This document shows positions 8,663-16,304 of a stretch of DNA of 48,388 nt, piece after piece. This stretch comes from Brevinematales bacterium (GTDB lineage: Bacteria > Spirochaetota > Brevinematia > Brevinematales > GWF1-51-8). How positions within the stretch are numbered: the stretch's first letter is position 1; each line of letters begins with the position of its first letter. The notes beneath the pieces are model-generated. The model saw only the letters and a program-made list of their open reading frames with translations, had not been told where the DNA came from and did not search any database. The position numbers and the translations under genes were made by a program. The stretch spans positions 1 to 48,388 of the forward strand of contig JABLXV010000055.1 in assembly GCA_013177895.1 (NCBI GenBank), written 5' to 3'.

Positions 8663-10123
8663 ATGGAACGCACACCTGAAAATATAATCCGCCGCGCCTC
8701 GGAATTAATGGGCGCGCATTCCCTCACGTTCGGCGATATCCGCTATGTCGGTACCGACGAGGAGGATTTTTATTTCGAGAAGGGTATCCTCAAGACGTAT
8801 GCGTCCGTGATGGGGCAGAATTCCATCGGGGTGCGTATCCTCTGCGACGGGTGCTGGGGCTTCGCGGGCACGAACGACCTTTCGGACGATTCGCTCGCGC
8901 ATACGGTGAAGCGGGCGCACGATAACGCCAAGCACGGCGCGCTTTTCAAGACCGCTGCGCAGAAGATGAAAATCGCGCCTCTTCCCGCGGTGAATATCCG
9001 GCATACCCAGAAGATAAAGACCGACCCGTTCACACTCGACCGCGAGCGCAAGATGGAGAAACTCCTCGCGATAGCGAAAAAACTCGATGGGTACAACGGT
9101 ATCGTGTTCAATTATTTTCTCGCCATGTTCAATAAGGAATACAAGTACTACTGGAACACCGATGGCACGACCTACGAATCGACCCGTTACCAGGCCATGC
9201 CGTGGATGCACGTGATCGCGTCGGACGGTAAGGGTATCCAGACCCGTACTTACCCGGGGGGTATGTCCGCGCGCGCCGGGGGTTTCGAGGTGGTGGAGGA
9301 TTTCCGTTTCGAGGAGAATATAGACGCGATAGTGAAAGAAGCGAACGACCTGCTGAGCGCGCCGGTGATCGGGGACGAACGCGCCGATCTGATTATCGCG
9401 GGCGGGCATCTTGCGCTCCAGCTCCACGAATCGGTGGGGCATGCCACAGAAGCGGACAGGATATTCGGGATGGAGATTTCCTACGCGGGCAAGACGTTCG
9501 TCAAGCCGGAGATGATGGGGAAATTCCGTTACGGCTCGGAGCATGTCAATATAGTCAGCGACAGCACGATAGAGGAAGGAATCGGTTATCACGGGGTGGA
9601 CGACGAGGGTGTCCCCGGGAGGCGTACCGATATCGTGAAGGACGGAATCCTCGTCGGGATGCAGAATTCCCGCGAGGTCGCCGGGCTCCTGGGAACCGAG
9701 CCGAGCTCGAATATGAAAGCGTCCCACGGGTATAATATCCCGCTGGTGCGGATGACGAATTTCAGCCTGATGCACGGGAAGGCGGGAACGCTCGGCGACC
9801 TGATTAAAAGTACCGAGAAGGGTTACCTGCTCGACTATACCAAGACATGGTCGATAGACGATAACCGTTATAATTTTCAGTTCACCACCGAGATCGGCTG
9901 GAAGATCGTGGACGGCGAGATCAAAGGGATAGTTAAGGAACCGACCTATTCGGGGATTACCCCCGAGTTCTGGAATTCCTGCGACGCGGTCTGCTCTGAG
10001 AGCGAATGGGGCGTCCACGGGACGTTCCACTGCGGGAAGGGCGAGCCGGGGCAGGTAATGAAGCTCTCGCACGGGGTCGCGCCCGCGCGTTTCAGGAACG
10101 TCGCGGTCAATATCCGCGCGTAA
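8663..10123 (+). CDS. tldD: TldD metalloprotease catalytic subunit, 486 aa
   Basis: Zinc-dependent protease subunit. The catalytic motif HESVGH is at residues 255-260, in the context LALQLHESVGHATEADR that is characteristic of TldD. A third metal ligand is expected near the C-terminal CGKGEPGQ region. The length matches the family (about 480 aa). It is paired with TldE directly upstream. The start follows GGGAGAGCTT. No antibiotic-peptide or maturation genes are nearby, so a general proteolytic role is the simplest reading. Confidence 0.93.
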   Translation: MERTPENIIRRASELMGAHSLTFGDIRYVGTDEEDFYFEKGILKTYASVMGQNSIGVRILCDGCWGFAGTNDLSDDSLAHTVKRAHDNAKHGALFKTAAQKMKIAPLPAVNIRHTQKIKTDPFTLDRERKMEKLLAIAKKLDGYNGIVFNYFLAMFNKEYKYYWNTDGTTYESTRYQAMPWMHVIASDGKGIQTRTYPGGMSARAGGFEVVEDFRFEENIDAIVKEANDLLSAPVIGDERADLIIAGGHLALQLHESVGHATEADRIFGMEISYAGKTFVKPEMMGKFRYGSEHVNIVSDSTIEEGIGYHGVDDEGVPGRRTDIVKDGILVGMQNSREVAGLLGTEPSSNMKASHGYNIPLVRMTNFSLMHGKAGTLGDLIKSTEKGYLLDYTKTWSIDDNRYNFQFTTEIGWKIVDGEIKGIVKEPTYSGITPEFWNSCDAVCSESEWGVHGTFHCGKGEPGQVMKLSHGVAPARFRNVAVNIRA

Positions 10124-10151
10124 TGGATTCCCTTTATCGGCCGATAATTTT

Positions 10152-11003
10152 ATGGAGCAGTCATTGAGTTTATACGATCTGCATATTCATTCCACCTATT
10201 CCGACGGCTTAGACGGCCCGGACTCGCTGATAGATAAGATCGAAGCCGCAGGGCTCGCGGGCTTCGCGCTGACCGACCATGAGACATTCGACGGGGTAGA
10301 GCCCGTGCGCGAACGGCTGGCCGCGCGGAAATCCGCGCTCGTATTCATCCCCGGCATCGAGTTTTCCACCTATGTGACGGGGCTGGGGGAGATTCACTTA
10401 TTGGGGTATTTCCCGGACGGCGGGATTGAGAAACTCGCGGAAATCACCGATGCGGGAAAAAAATACCGTCTCGAACGCGCGTCGCGGATCATCGATTGCC
10501 TCGCGGGTAAGGGGCTGAAAATAGACGGCGATAAACTACTCTCGCAGACGGATAAGCCGATCGGGAGGATGCATATCGCGAGGGCGCTCGTCGAGCACGG
10601 GTATTTCGCCGAGACGCAGGAAGCGTTCAGGAAGTACATCGGGCAGGGTATGCCGTGCTACTTCCCGCGCCGGCAGCTCTCGCCGGAAGAGGCGATCATT
10701 GCGGTTAAGGAAGCGGGCGGCTTGTCCAGTCTCGCGCACCCCATGTTCCTCTCGCGGTCGGGGAATTGGGCGATTTTAGAGAAGTTTATCGGGACGGGAT
10801 TGAACTGCATCGAGTACTTTCATCCGAAAATCAGCCGCAACCTGACGCAAAGGATAAAGACCGAAATGGAAGGCCGATTGATGATGACATCGGGCAGCGA
10901 CTATCACGGGGATGCGCGCGATAACGGACTGGGGTTTTACGGGGTCGACGAAGGGCAGCTGCATACGCTGTTTCCGACTATTCGTTTGCTTGTGAGGAAA
11001 TAA
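10152..11003 (+). CDS. PHP-domain phosphoesterase (YciV / RNase AM-like), 283 aa
   Basis: PHP metal-dependent phosphoesterase. The metal ligands are in place: DLHIHSTYSDG near the N-terminus, ALTDHETFDG, SLAHPMF near residue 195 and GSDYHGD near 255. The architecture matches the YciV group, which acts on nucleoside 3',5'-bisphosphates and the 5' ends of structured RNA. The ATG at 10152 lacks a ribosome site. GGAG at 10154-10157 is well placed for a TTG start at 10164, which would shorten the protein by four residues. The PHP domain is complete here, unlike the altered one in the polymerase at 1-1592. Confidence 0.85.
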   Translation: MEQSLSLYDLHIHSTYSDGLDGPDSLIDKIEAAGLAGFALTDHETFDGVEPVRERLAARKSALVFIPGIEFSTYVTGLGEIHLLGYFPDGGIEKLAEITDAGKKYRLERASRIIDCLAGKGLKIDGDKLLSQTDKPIGRMHIARALVEHGYFAETQEAFRKYIGQGMPCYFPRRQLSPEEAIIAVKEAGGLSSLAHPMFLSRSGNWAILEKFIGTGLNCIEYFHPKISRNLTQRIKTEMEGRLMMTSGSDYHGDARDNGLGFYGVDEGQLHTLFPTIRLLVRK

Positions 11004-11018
11004 AAAAAATGTTATAAT
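10990..11018 (+). promoter_or_regulatory. Candidate sigma-70 promoter for bactofilin-map-nadB
   Basis: TTGTGA (10990-10995), 17 bases, TATAAT (11013-11018), overlapping the end of the PHP gene and about 26 bases upstream of the bactofilin ATG. Confidence 0.55.
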
Positions 11019-11044
11019 ATCTGATAATTTTACAGGAGGACACG

Positions 11045-11518
11045 ATGCCGCCCAAAATTGAAGGCAATATCAACAGTGTAATCGGAGAAGGGTCAGTATT
11101 CCAGGGAAAATTTTTCGTTCACGGCTCTTTCCAGATCGACGGTAAATTCGAAGGCGAAATCCGCACGGAAGAACATCTCGTAGTGGGGGAAACCGGTAAG
11201 GTCAAGACCAAGGTTATCCGCGCGAAGAAAGTCACTGTCGCCGGCGTAGTTCTCGGGGATATCGAGGGATTGGAAGAAGTCAGACTTCTTTCCACCGGCA
11301 GAATACTCGGGAGTATCACCGCGCCCCAGCTTACCATGGAACCCGGCGTTGTCATCAAGGGTAATATCCTGATTACCGCGGGTCAGAAGAAGGAAGTGGA
11401 TAAGCTGATCGAAGACGCTTACGGTTCCGGCCCGTCCATCAACTTTGACGCGATTTTCGATGAGACTAAGAAGCCCCTGCCTTCATCCGATGGGAAATTC
11501 CGCAACGAGATCGAGTAA
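11045..11518 (+). CDS. Bactofilin (polymer-forming cytoskeletal protein), 157 aa
   Basis: Bactofilin / DUF583 family. These small right-handed beta-helix proteins polymerise into membrane-associated filaments that organise cell-wall synthesis and cell shape. The core at about residues 15-115 shows the regular alternation of Gly, Val and Ile typical of the beta-helix, with the signature GxFxGEIRTEEHLVVGE. Flexible tails flank it. AGGAGG precedes the ATG. The stop abuts the map start, and nadB follows closely, so the three genes form one operon that mixes cytoskeleton with housekeeping enzymes. Confidence 0.9.
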   Translation: MPPKIEGNINSVIGEGSVFQGKFFVHGSFQIDGKFEGEIRTEEHLVVGETGKVKTKVIRAKKVTVAGVVLGDIEGLEEVRLLSTGRILGSITAPQLTMEPGVVIKGNILITAGQKKEVDKLIEDAYGSGPSINFDAIFDETKKPLPSSDGKFRNEIE

Positions 11519-12286
11519 ATGTTTCATTTGAAGACCCCGGTCGAGATCGAGTACCTCAAGAAAAGCAATCAGATCATCGCGAAATCGTTTGATCTGATTC
11601 GGCCGCATATGGAACCGGGTGTCACGACAAAGGAAATAGACTCTATCGTTGAAGATTTTATACGTTCCAAGGGCGCACGGCCATCCTATAAGGGATATTC
11701 TCCCGGACGGGGATTCAAACCGTTTCCCGCGGCGACATGCATCTCGGTAAATGAGGAAGTCATACACGGTATTCCCGGAAATTATGCAATGAAGGAAGGG
11801 GATATTGTTTCCGTCGACATTGGTACGGAGCTGGCCGGGTTTTACGGCGACGCCACCTATAATTACATCATCGGGAAAACATCCCCCGAGGCGAAGGCGC
11901 TGGTCGAGCATACCGAAAAGGCGCTCTATCTCGCTATCGATGTTTGCCGTGAAGGTAACTATCTCAACGAAATCGGCAAAGCCATCAGCTTTTATCTCAA
12001 CCCGTTAGGATATGGGATAATCCGTGAGTACTGCGGACACGGGGTGGGCAAAGCGGTGCATGAAGAACCGCCGGTACTCAACTATTACGACCCCAAGCGG
12101 AAAGGCCCCAAGTTCAAGAAAGGTCTGGTAATCGCAATAGAGCCCATGATCACTATGGGAAGTCCGGCGATCGCTGTAAAAAGCGACGGTTGGACTGTTG
12201 TGTCCCGGGATAAGAGTCTGGCATCGCATTGGGAGCATTCTATCGCGATCACGGACGGCGAGCCGATTATTCTCTCCGCGTATTAG
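11519..12286 (+). CDS. map: Methionine aminopeptidase type I, 255 aa
   Basis: Removes the initiator methionine from nascent proteins and works with a dinuclear metal centre. The ligands are recognisable: Asp100 and Asp111 (eleven apart, as in the family), His in CGHGVGKAVHEEP, Glu in AIEPMITMG and Glu in WEHSIAITDGEP. The length is typical for type I enzymes. The ATG follows the bactofilin stop directly. The next gene begins eight bases after the stop. Confidence 0.97.
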   Translation: MFHLKTPVEIEYLKKSNQIIAKSFDLIRPHMEPGVTTKEIDSIVEDFIRSKGARPSYKGYSPGRGFKPFPAATCISVNEEVIHGIPGNYAMKEGDIVSVDIGTELAGFYGDATYNYIIGKTSPEAKALVEHTEKALYLAIDVCREGNYLNEIGKAISFYLNPLGYGIIREYCGHGVGKAVHEEPPVLNYYDPKRKGPKFKKGLVIAIEPMITMGSPAIAVKSDGWTVVSRDKSLASHWEHSIAITDGEPIILSAY

Positions 12287-12294
12287 GAGGGGTT

Positions 12295-13851
12295 ATGGAA
12301 TTTGACGCAGTAGTGGTGGGAAGCGGTATCGCGGGCAGCGTGGCCGCTTATTATCTCGCGAAACAAGGTTATCAGGTCGTACTTCTCGATAAATCGGAAG
12401 ATTCTTCCGAATCCAACACTTATCAAGCCCAGGGTGGAATCTCCTATCAGGGCGAAAAAGATTCCATCGATCTCCGGTTTCAGGATATTATGAACGCGGG
12501 CGCGGGTATTTCCAATCCCGACGCGGTCTCCATTATCGCGGAGATGGGGCCTAAGCTGATCGAGGAAATCCTGATCAACGAATTCAAGGTCGATTTCTCC
12601 CGTAAGGGCGACGGTTCTCTCGATTATACCGACGAGGGCGCGCATTCGGTCAGGAGAATCCTGCATTCGTTCGACACTACCGGGCGCAGCGTCCAGATAG
12701 CCGCGTCGGCCGCGCTTAAAAAGCAGAACAAAGTCACCCATCTCTATAATCACACCGCCGTCGATATCATCACCTGGCACCATCATTCCAACGACGTGCA
12801 CCGGATGTACAAACCGCTGACCGCCCTCGGGGTATACGCCCTCGATAACAATACGAAAAAAGTCGAAAAGATATTGTCGAAAATCGTCGTGCTGGCGTCG
12901 GGCGGAATGGGGCGGATATACCTCCATACGACGAACCCCATATCGGCGACCGGGGACGGTTACGCTATGGCCGCGCGCGCGGGGGCGCGTCTCATCAATA
13001 TGGAATTCACTCAGTTCCATCCGACGACGCTCTATCACCCGAGGGGGCATAATTTCCTGATATCCGAATCGGTGCGCGGCGAAGGGGCGGTGATCACCGA
13101 TACCCGCGGCCGCCCGTTTATGCATAAGTACCATGAGAAAAAAGACCTCGCCCCGAGAGATATTGTCACCCGCGCTATTCTGAACGAGCTTCTCGAATCG
13201 GGGGATAAATTCGTGCTCCTGGACCTTTCCCCGATAGGCAAGGAAAATATCCCGAAGCGTTTCCCCAACATCTATAAGACGTGCCTCGAACTCGATATCG
13301 ATATCAGCGAGCAGCCGATACCGATCGTACCCGCGTTCCATTTCTCATGCGGCGGGGTGATGACCGATACTCACGGGCGCACGAATATCGAACGGCTATT
13401 CGCGGCGGGTGAGGTGGCATGCACCGGACTGCACGGCGCGAACCGACTCGCGAGCACGTCGCTTCTCGAGGCGATGGTGTTCGGCAGAATTATCTCCGAT
13501 TACACGATTGCCAATAAGGATTTTTATTACGGCTTCAAATTTCCCGAAGTACGGGAATGGATCGATACCGGGATTATCGATATTATCGACCCCGCGCTGA
13601 TCAAGCAGGACTGGACCTACCTCCAGAATATCATGTGGAACTATGTCGGGCCGATACGCAGTAAGAAGCGTCTCCAGAGGGCGTTGATCGATCTGCGGAA
13701 CCTTCAGGAAGATATAGAAAACTTTTACCGCGACGCGAAGATGGATAGGAAGATGGTGGAACTGCGTAACGCTATCCAGACGGGCGCGGTGGTCGCGGAG
13801 CACGCATGGACGAACCGCGATAGCCTCGGCGCGCATTACCGGATCGATTAG
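12295..13851 (+). CDS. nadB: L-aspartate oxidase NadB, 518 aa
   Basis: FAD-dependent oxidase that makes iminoaspartate for NAD synthesis. Residues 5-30 form the FAD-binding Rossmann fold (VVGSGIAGSVAAYYLA). QAQGGI, EFTQFHPTTL, ESVRGEGA, HFSCGGV and GLHGANRLASTSLLEA are all family signatures. NadB and fumarate reductase flavoproteins are close relatives. The length, single-subunit context and HFSCGG pattern favour NadB. The start at 12295 follows AGGAGGGGTT. The quinolinate synthase genes nadA and nadC are not in the window. Confidence 0.9.
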   Translation: MEFDAVVVGSGIAGSVAAYYLAKQGYQVVLLDKSEDSSESNTYQAQGGISYQGEKDSIDLRFQDIMNAGAGISNPDAVSIIAEMGPKLIEEILINEFKVDFSRKGDGSLDYTDEGAHSVRRILHSFDTTGRSVQIAASAALKKQNKVTHLYNHTAVDIITWHHHSNDVHRMYKPLTALGVYALDNNTKKVEKILSKIVVLASGGMGRIYLHTTNPISATGDGYAMAARAGARLINMEFTQFHPTTLYHPRGHNFLISESVRGEGAVITDTRGRPFMHKYHEKKDLAPRDIVTRAILNELLESGDKFVLLDLSPIGKENIPKRFPNIYKTCLELDIDISEQPIPIVPAFHFSCGGVMTDTHGRTNIERLFAAGEVACTGLHGANRLASTSLLEAMVFGRIISDYTIANKDFYYGFKFPEVREWIDTGIIDIIDPALIKQDWTYLQNIMWNYVGPIRSKKRLQRALIDLRNLQEDIENFYRDAKMDRKMVELRNAIQTGAVVAEHAWTNRDSLGAHYRID

Positions 13852-13864
13852 TGTTGCGCTAAAG

Positions 13865-13895
13865 TGTCATTGCGAGGCCTAAGCCGAAGCAATCT
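13865..13895. repeat. REP-like hairpin between convergent genes
   Basis: A 31-base element begins TGTCATTGCGAGG and ends GAAGCAATCT. Outer arms ATTGC/GCAAT and inner arms GGC/GCC form an interrupted hairpin with a CTAA loop. Elements of this GTCATTGCGAGG...GAAGCAATC form are dispersed in many bacterial genomes. Only one copy was seen in this window. It lies between the convergent nadB and Nudix genes, the usual site for REP elements. Confidence 0.65.
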
Positions 13896-13907
13896 ATTTC
13901 AGTTTGG

Positions 13908-14453
13908 TTAAGGCCTGTACCATCTCTGTAGATATAATAAGAGCAGAATCGTCTTAGAATCCTTGATTTTCCCCGAATATACCCATTCCATCGCCTCGGA
14001 ATAATCCACAATCGCGGGTTCGATAATCTCGTCCTCGTCGGGCTGCTGTTCGGCTTTTTCGAGCTGGGTCGCGCGGAAGGCGTGGATGACCTCCGAACTG
14101 TAACCGACGGCGGGATAGTACGAGAACAGGTACTCCATCTTACCCGCGCTGTAGCCGGTCTCCTCGAGGAGCTCGCGGTACGCGGCGGCCTCACGCGGTT
14201 CGGACGGATCGTCGATCTTCCCAGCGGGGAGTTCCCATATCACCTCGCCGACCGAGTAGCGGAACTGTTCGATCAGTATCAGGCGTTTCTCGTCGATGAA
14301 CGGGATGATGACGACGGCGTGGGGGTAACGGACATAATTACGCTGGACGGTTCTCCCGTTGGGAAGCATGACGTTGTCGCTCATAAACGAGAACGACGTC
14401 CCTCGCAGGACTTCGCGGGTGGAAACTGTTTCCTCTATCATCGGTTTTTTCAT
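13908..14453 (-). CDS. Nudix hydrolase, ADP-ribose pyrophosphatase-like, 181 aa
   Basis: Hydrolyses nucleoside diphosphate linked compounds, most likely ADP-ribose. The Nudix box runs from GKIDD to RELLEETGY near residues 78-101, with one extra residue compared with the strict spacing between Gly and the first Glu. The upstream RYPHAVVIIPF and EQFRYSVGEVIWELPAG are typical of the NudF group. GGAGG precedes the ATG. It begins 14 bases after purF, so the two genes are likely co-transcribed. The actual substrate is inferred only from family resemblance. Confidence 0.88.
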   Translation of the reverse strand: MKKPMIEETVSTREVLRGTSFSFMSDNVMLPNGRTVQRNYVRYPHAVVIIPFIDEKRLILIEQFRYSVGEVIWELPAGKIDDPSEPREAAAYRELLEETGYSAGKMEYLFSYYPAVGYSSEVIHAFRATQLEKAEQQPDEDEIIEPAIVDYSEAMEWVYSGKIKDSKTILLLLYLQRWYRP

Positions 14454-14467
14454 ACGAAACCTCCGTA

Positions 14468-15922
14468 CTACGAACCCCGGTGGTTACCGAAGTACTTCTG
14501 CTTGATCTCCTGCTCGAACCCGTCCTTGGAGAACTGGTTCAGCGGCGACGGGTATTTCCCGTCGAAACACGCTGCGCAGAAATCTCCCATGTGCGCGGAA
14601 TCGTTCTCGGTGAACAACGCGTCCGTATCGAGGTAGCCGACGGTCTCCACCCCGATAAACGCGGCGATCTCGTCCATCGTGCGGTACTTGTTCGCGAGAA
14701 GCTCCTCGTAGGTGGAGAAGTCGATGCCGTAGAAGCATGGGAAACGTACCGGCGGCGAGGCGACCCGCATATGCACTTCCTTAGGGCCGTAGTTTCGCAC
14801 GAGTTTCACGATCTTCTTGGAAGTAGTCCCTCGGACGACGGAATCGTCTATCAGTATAATCCGTTTCCCGGCAATAATTTCCGGGACGGGGATAAATTTC
14901 ATCTTCACGCCGAAGTCGCGGATTTTCTGCGAGGGCTCGATAAATGTGCGGCCGATGAAGTGACTGCGTATCAGGCCGAGGCCGAGCGGTATGCCCGATT
15001 CCATCGAGTAGCCGATCGCAGACACCATACCGGAATCCGGCACGGGAACGACATAGTCCGCGTCTACAGGGTGCAACCTCGCGAGCTTCCGCCCGATACC
15101 GAGACGGTACTCGTAAACGCTGGTATGGAACATATTTGACGACGGTTTCGCGAAATAGATCAGCTCGAACACACACTGGTTGGTTTTCGGCTTGACGGGA
15201 ATAATCTGATCGGTGCGTATCCCGTTCTCGGTGATGATAACCATTTCGTTGGGCTCCACCTCGCGGAGCTTCTTCGCCTCGATGATGGAAAACGCGCTGT
15301 CCTCGGACGAGAACGCGATCGTTCCGCCGATATCGGCGATCGTATCGCCGATCTTGCCCATCGACAACGGGCGGAAACCCATCGGGTCGCGCGCGGCGAT
15401 CAGTGTATCCTTGGTCATAATCAGCAGGGCGAACGAGCCCTCGAGCTTCGATAACGCCCATTTGACGGCCTCGACAAGGTCTTCGGGGGGCGCCTCGGAT
15501 ATCAGGTGGATGACCACCTCGCTGTCGCTCGTGGAGTGAAAGACCTTTCCCTGCTTGATGAGTTCGTTGCGTATCAGGTTGGCGTTAGTGATATTCCCGT
15601 TATGCGCGATGGCGACCGCGCCTTTGGAGGTGGAGCCGGTGATAGGCTGGGCGTTGACAAGGGTGGGCGAACCCGTGGTGGAGTAACGCACATGTCCGAT
15701 GGAACGGAATCCCTTGAGGTAGTTCAGTTTCTCATCGTCGAGAAACTCCGAGATTTTACCGACGCCGACCTGCTTATAGAGCGAAATCCCCTCGGTGCTT
15801 ACGATACCGCAGGATTCCTGCCCCCGGTGCTGGAGGAAATTTAACCCGAGGTAGACATAATTCGCCGCTTCGCTGATCCCGTAGATACCGAATATACCGC
15901 ATTCTTCTTTTGGCTTATCCAT
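14468..15922 (-). CDS. purF: Amidophosphoribosyltransferase PurF, 484 aa
   Basis: First committed enzyme of purine synthesis: makes phosphoribosylamine from PRPP and glutamine. The seven-residue propeptide MDKPKEE precedes Cys8, the nucleophile of the Ntn glutaminase domain. The PRPP-binding motif is IILIDDSVVRGTTS. The cysteines of NQCVFEL, RFPCFYG and DFCAACF match the ligand positions of the 4Fe-4S cluster in the Bacillus-type enzyme. The length is typical. The gene follows an AAA ATPase and a small lipoprotein gene at short spacing. Confidence 0.96.
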   Translation of the reverse strand: MDKPKEECGIFGIYGISEAANYVYLGLNFLQHRGQESCGIVSTEGISLYKQVGVGKISEFLDDEKLNYLKGFRSIGHVRYSTTGSPTLVNAQPITGSTSKGAVAIAHNGNITNANLIRNELIKQGKVFHSTSDSEVVIHLISEAPPEDLVEAVKWALSKLEGSFALLIMTKDTLIAARDPMGFRPLSMGKIGDTIADIGGTIAFSSEDSAFSIIEAKKLREVEPNEMVIITENGIRTDQIIPVKPKTNQCVFELIYFAKPSSNMFHTSVYEYRLGIGRKLARLHPVDADYVVPVPDSGMVSAIGYSMESGIPLGLGLIRSHFIGRTFIEPSQKIRDFGVKMKFIPVPEIIAGKRIILIDDSVVRGTTSKKIVKLVRNYGPKEVHMRVASPPVRFPCFYGIDFSTYEELLANKYRTMDEIAAFIGVETVGYLDTDALFTENDSAHMGDFCAACFDGKYPSPLNQFSKDGFEQEIKQKYFGNHRGS

Positions 15923-15935
15923 CGAATTCCCCGCG

Positions 15936-16304
15936 CTATTGCGCTAATTTCTCGATCACCTTAAAGATATCGATTTTCGAATCGAATCCCTTGAATACCT
16001 GGTACTCTTTCACCCTTTTTTCCATCGAGTAATATTGCTCTCGGAAAATCCCCATATCCTCTTTGGAGAGGCTGTCGATATATTTTTTATAGACTTCGTT
16101 TAATTCCTGCATCCGCGCGTAAATAGTCTTCGCCTGATCGCGGTAGTCCATGTCGGGATTGAGGCGGATATCGTACAGGAGGTCGACTATCTGCCGCAGG
16201 AGCTGTTCCGATTCGTCGATAGTACTATACCATTCGGGACGGACTTCCGTATTGCACGCCGCGAACACGAGCGCGAAAAGGATTAACGGTGAAATCAGCC
16301 TCAT
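15936..16304 (-). CDS. Small lipoprotein, 122 aa
   Basis: The signal peptide ends in the lipobox VFAAC with Cys17, so this is probably an envelope lipoprotein. The rest is predicted mostly helical and charged and matches no family I know. Its ATG overlaps the stop of the AAA ATPase gene (ATGA), suggesting coupled translation. purF starts 13 bases after the stop. Confidence 0.7.
   Translation of the reverse strand: MRLISPLILFALVFAACNTEVRPEWYSTIDESEQLLRQIVDLLYDIRLNPDMDYRDQAKTIYARMQELNEVYKKYIDSLSKEDMGIFREQYYSMEKRVKEYQVFKGFDSKIDIFKVIEKLAQ

Noticed and set aside
8705-10072. Long antisense open frame of 455 codons opposite tldD
   Set aside because: It has no known motif and mirrors the tldD frame; it is a by-product of codon bias. 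The same applies to other long antisense frames, such as 7150-8004 and 12283-13341.
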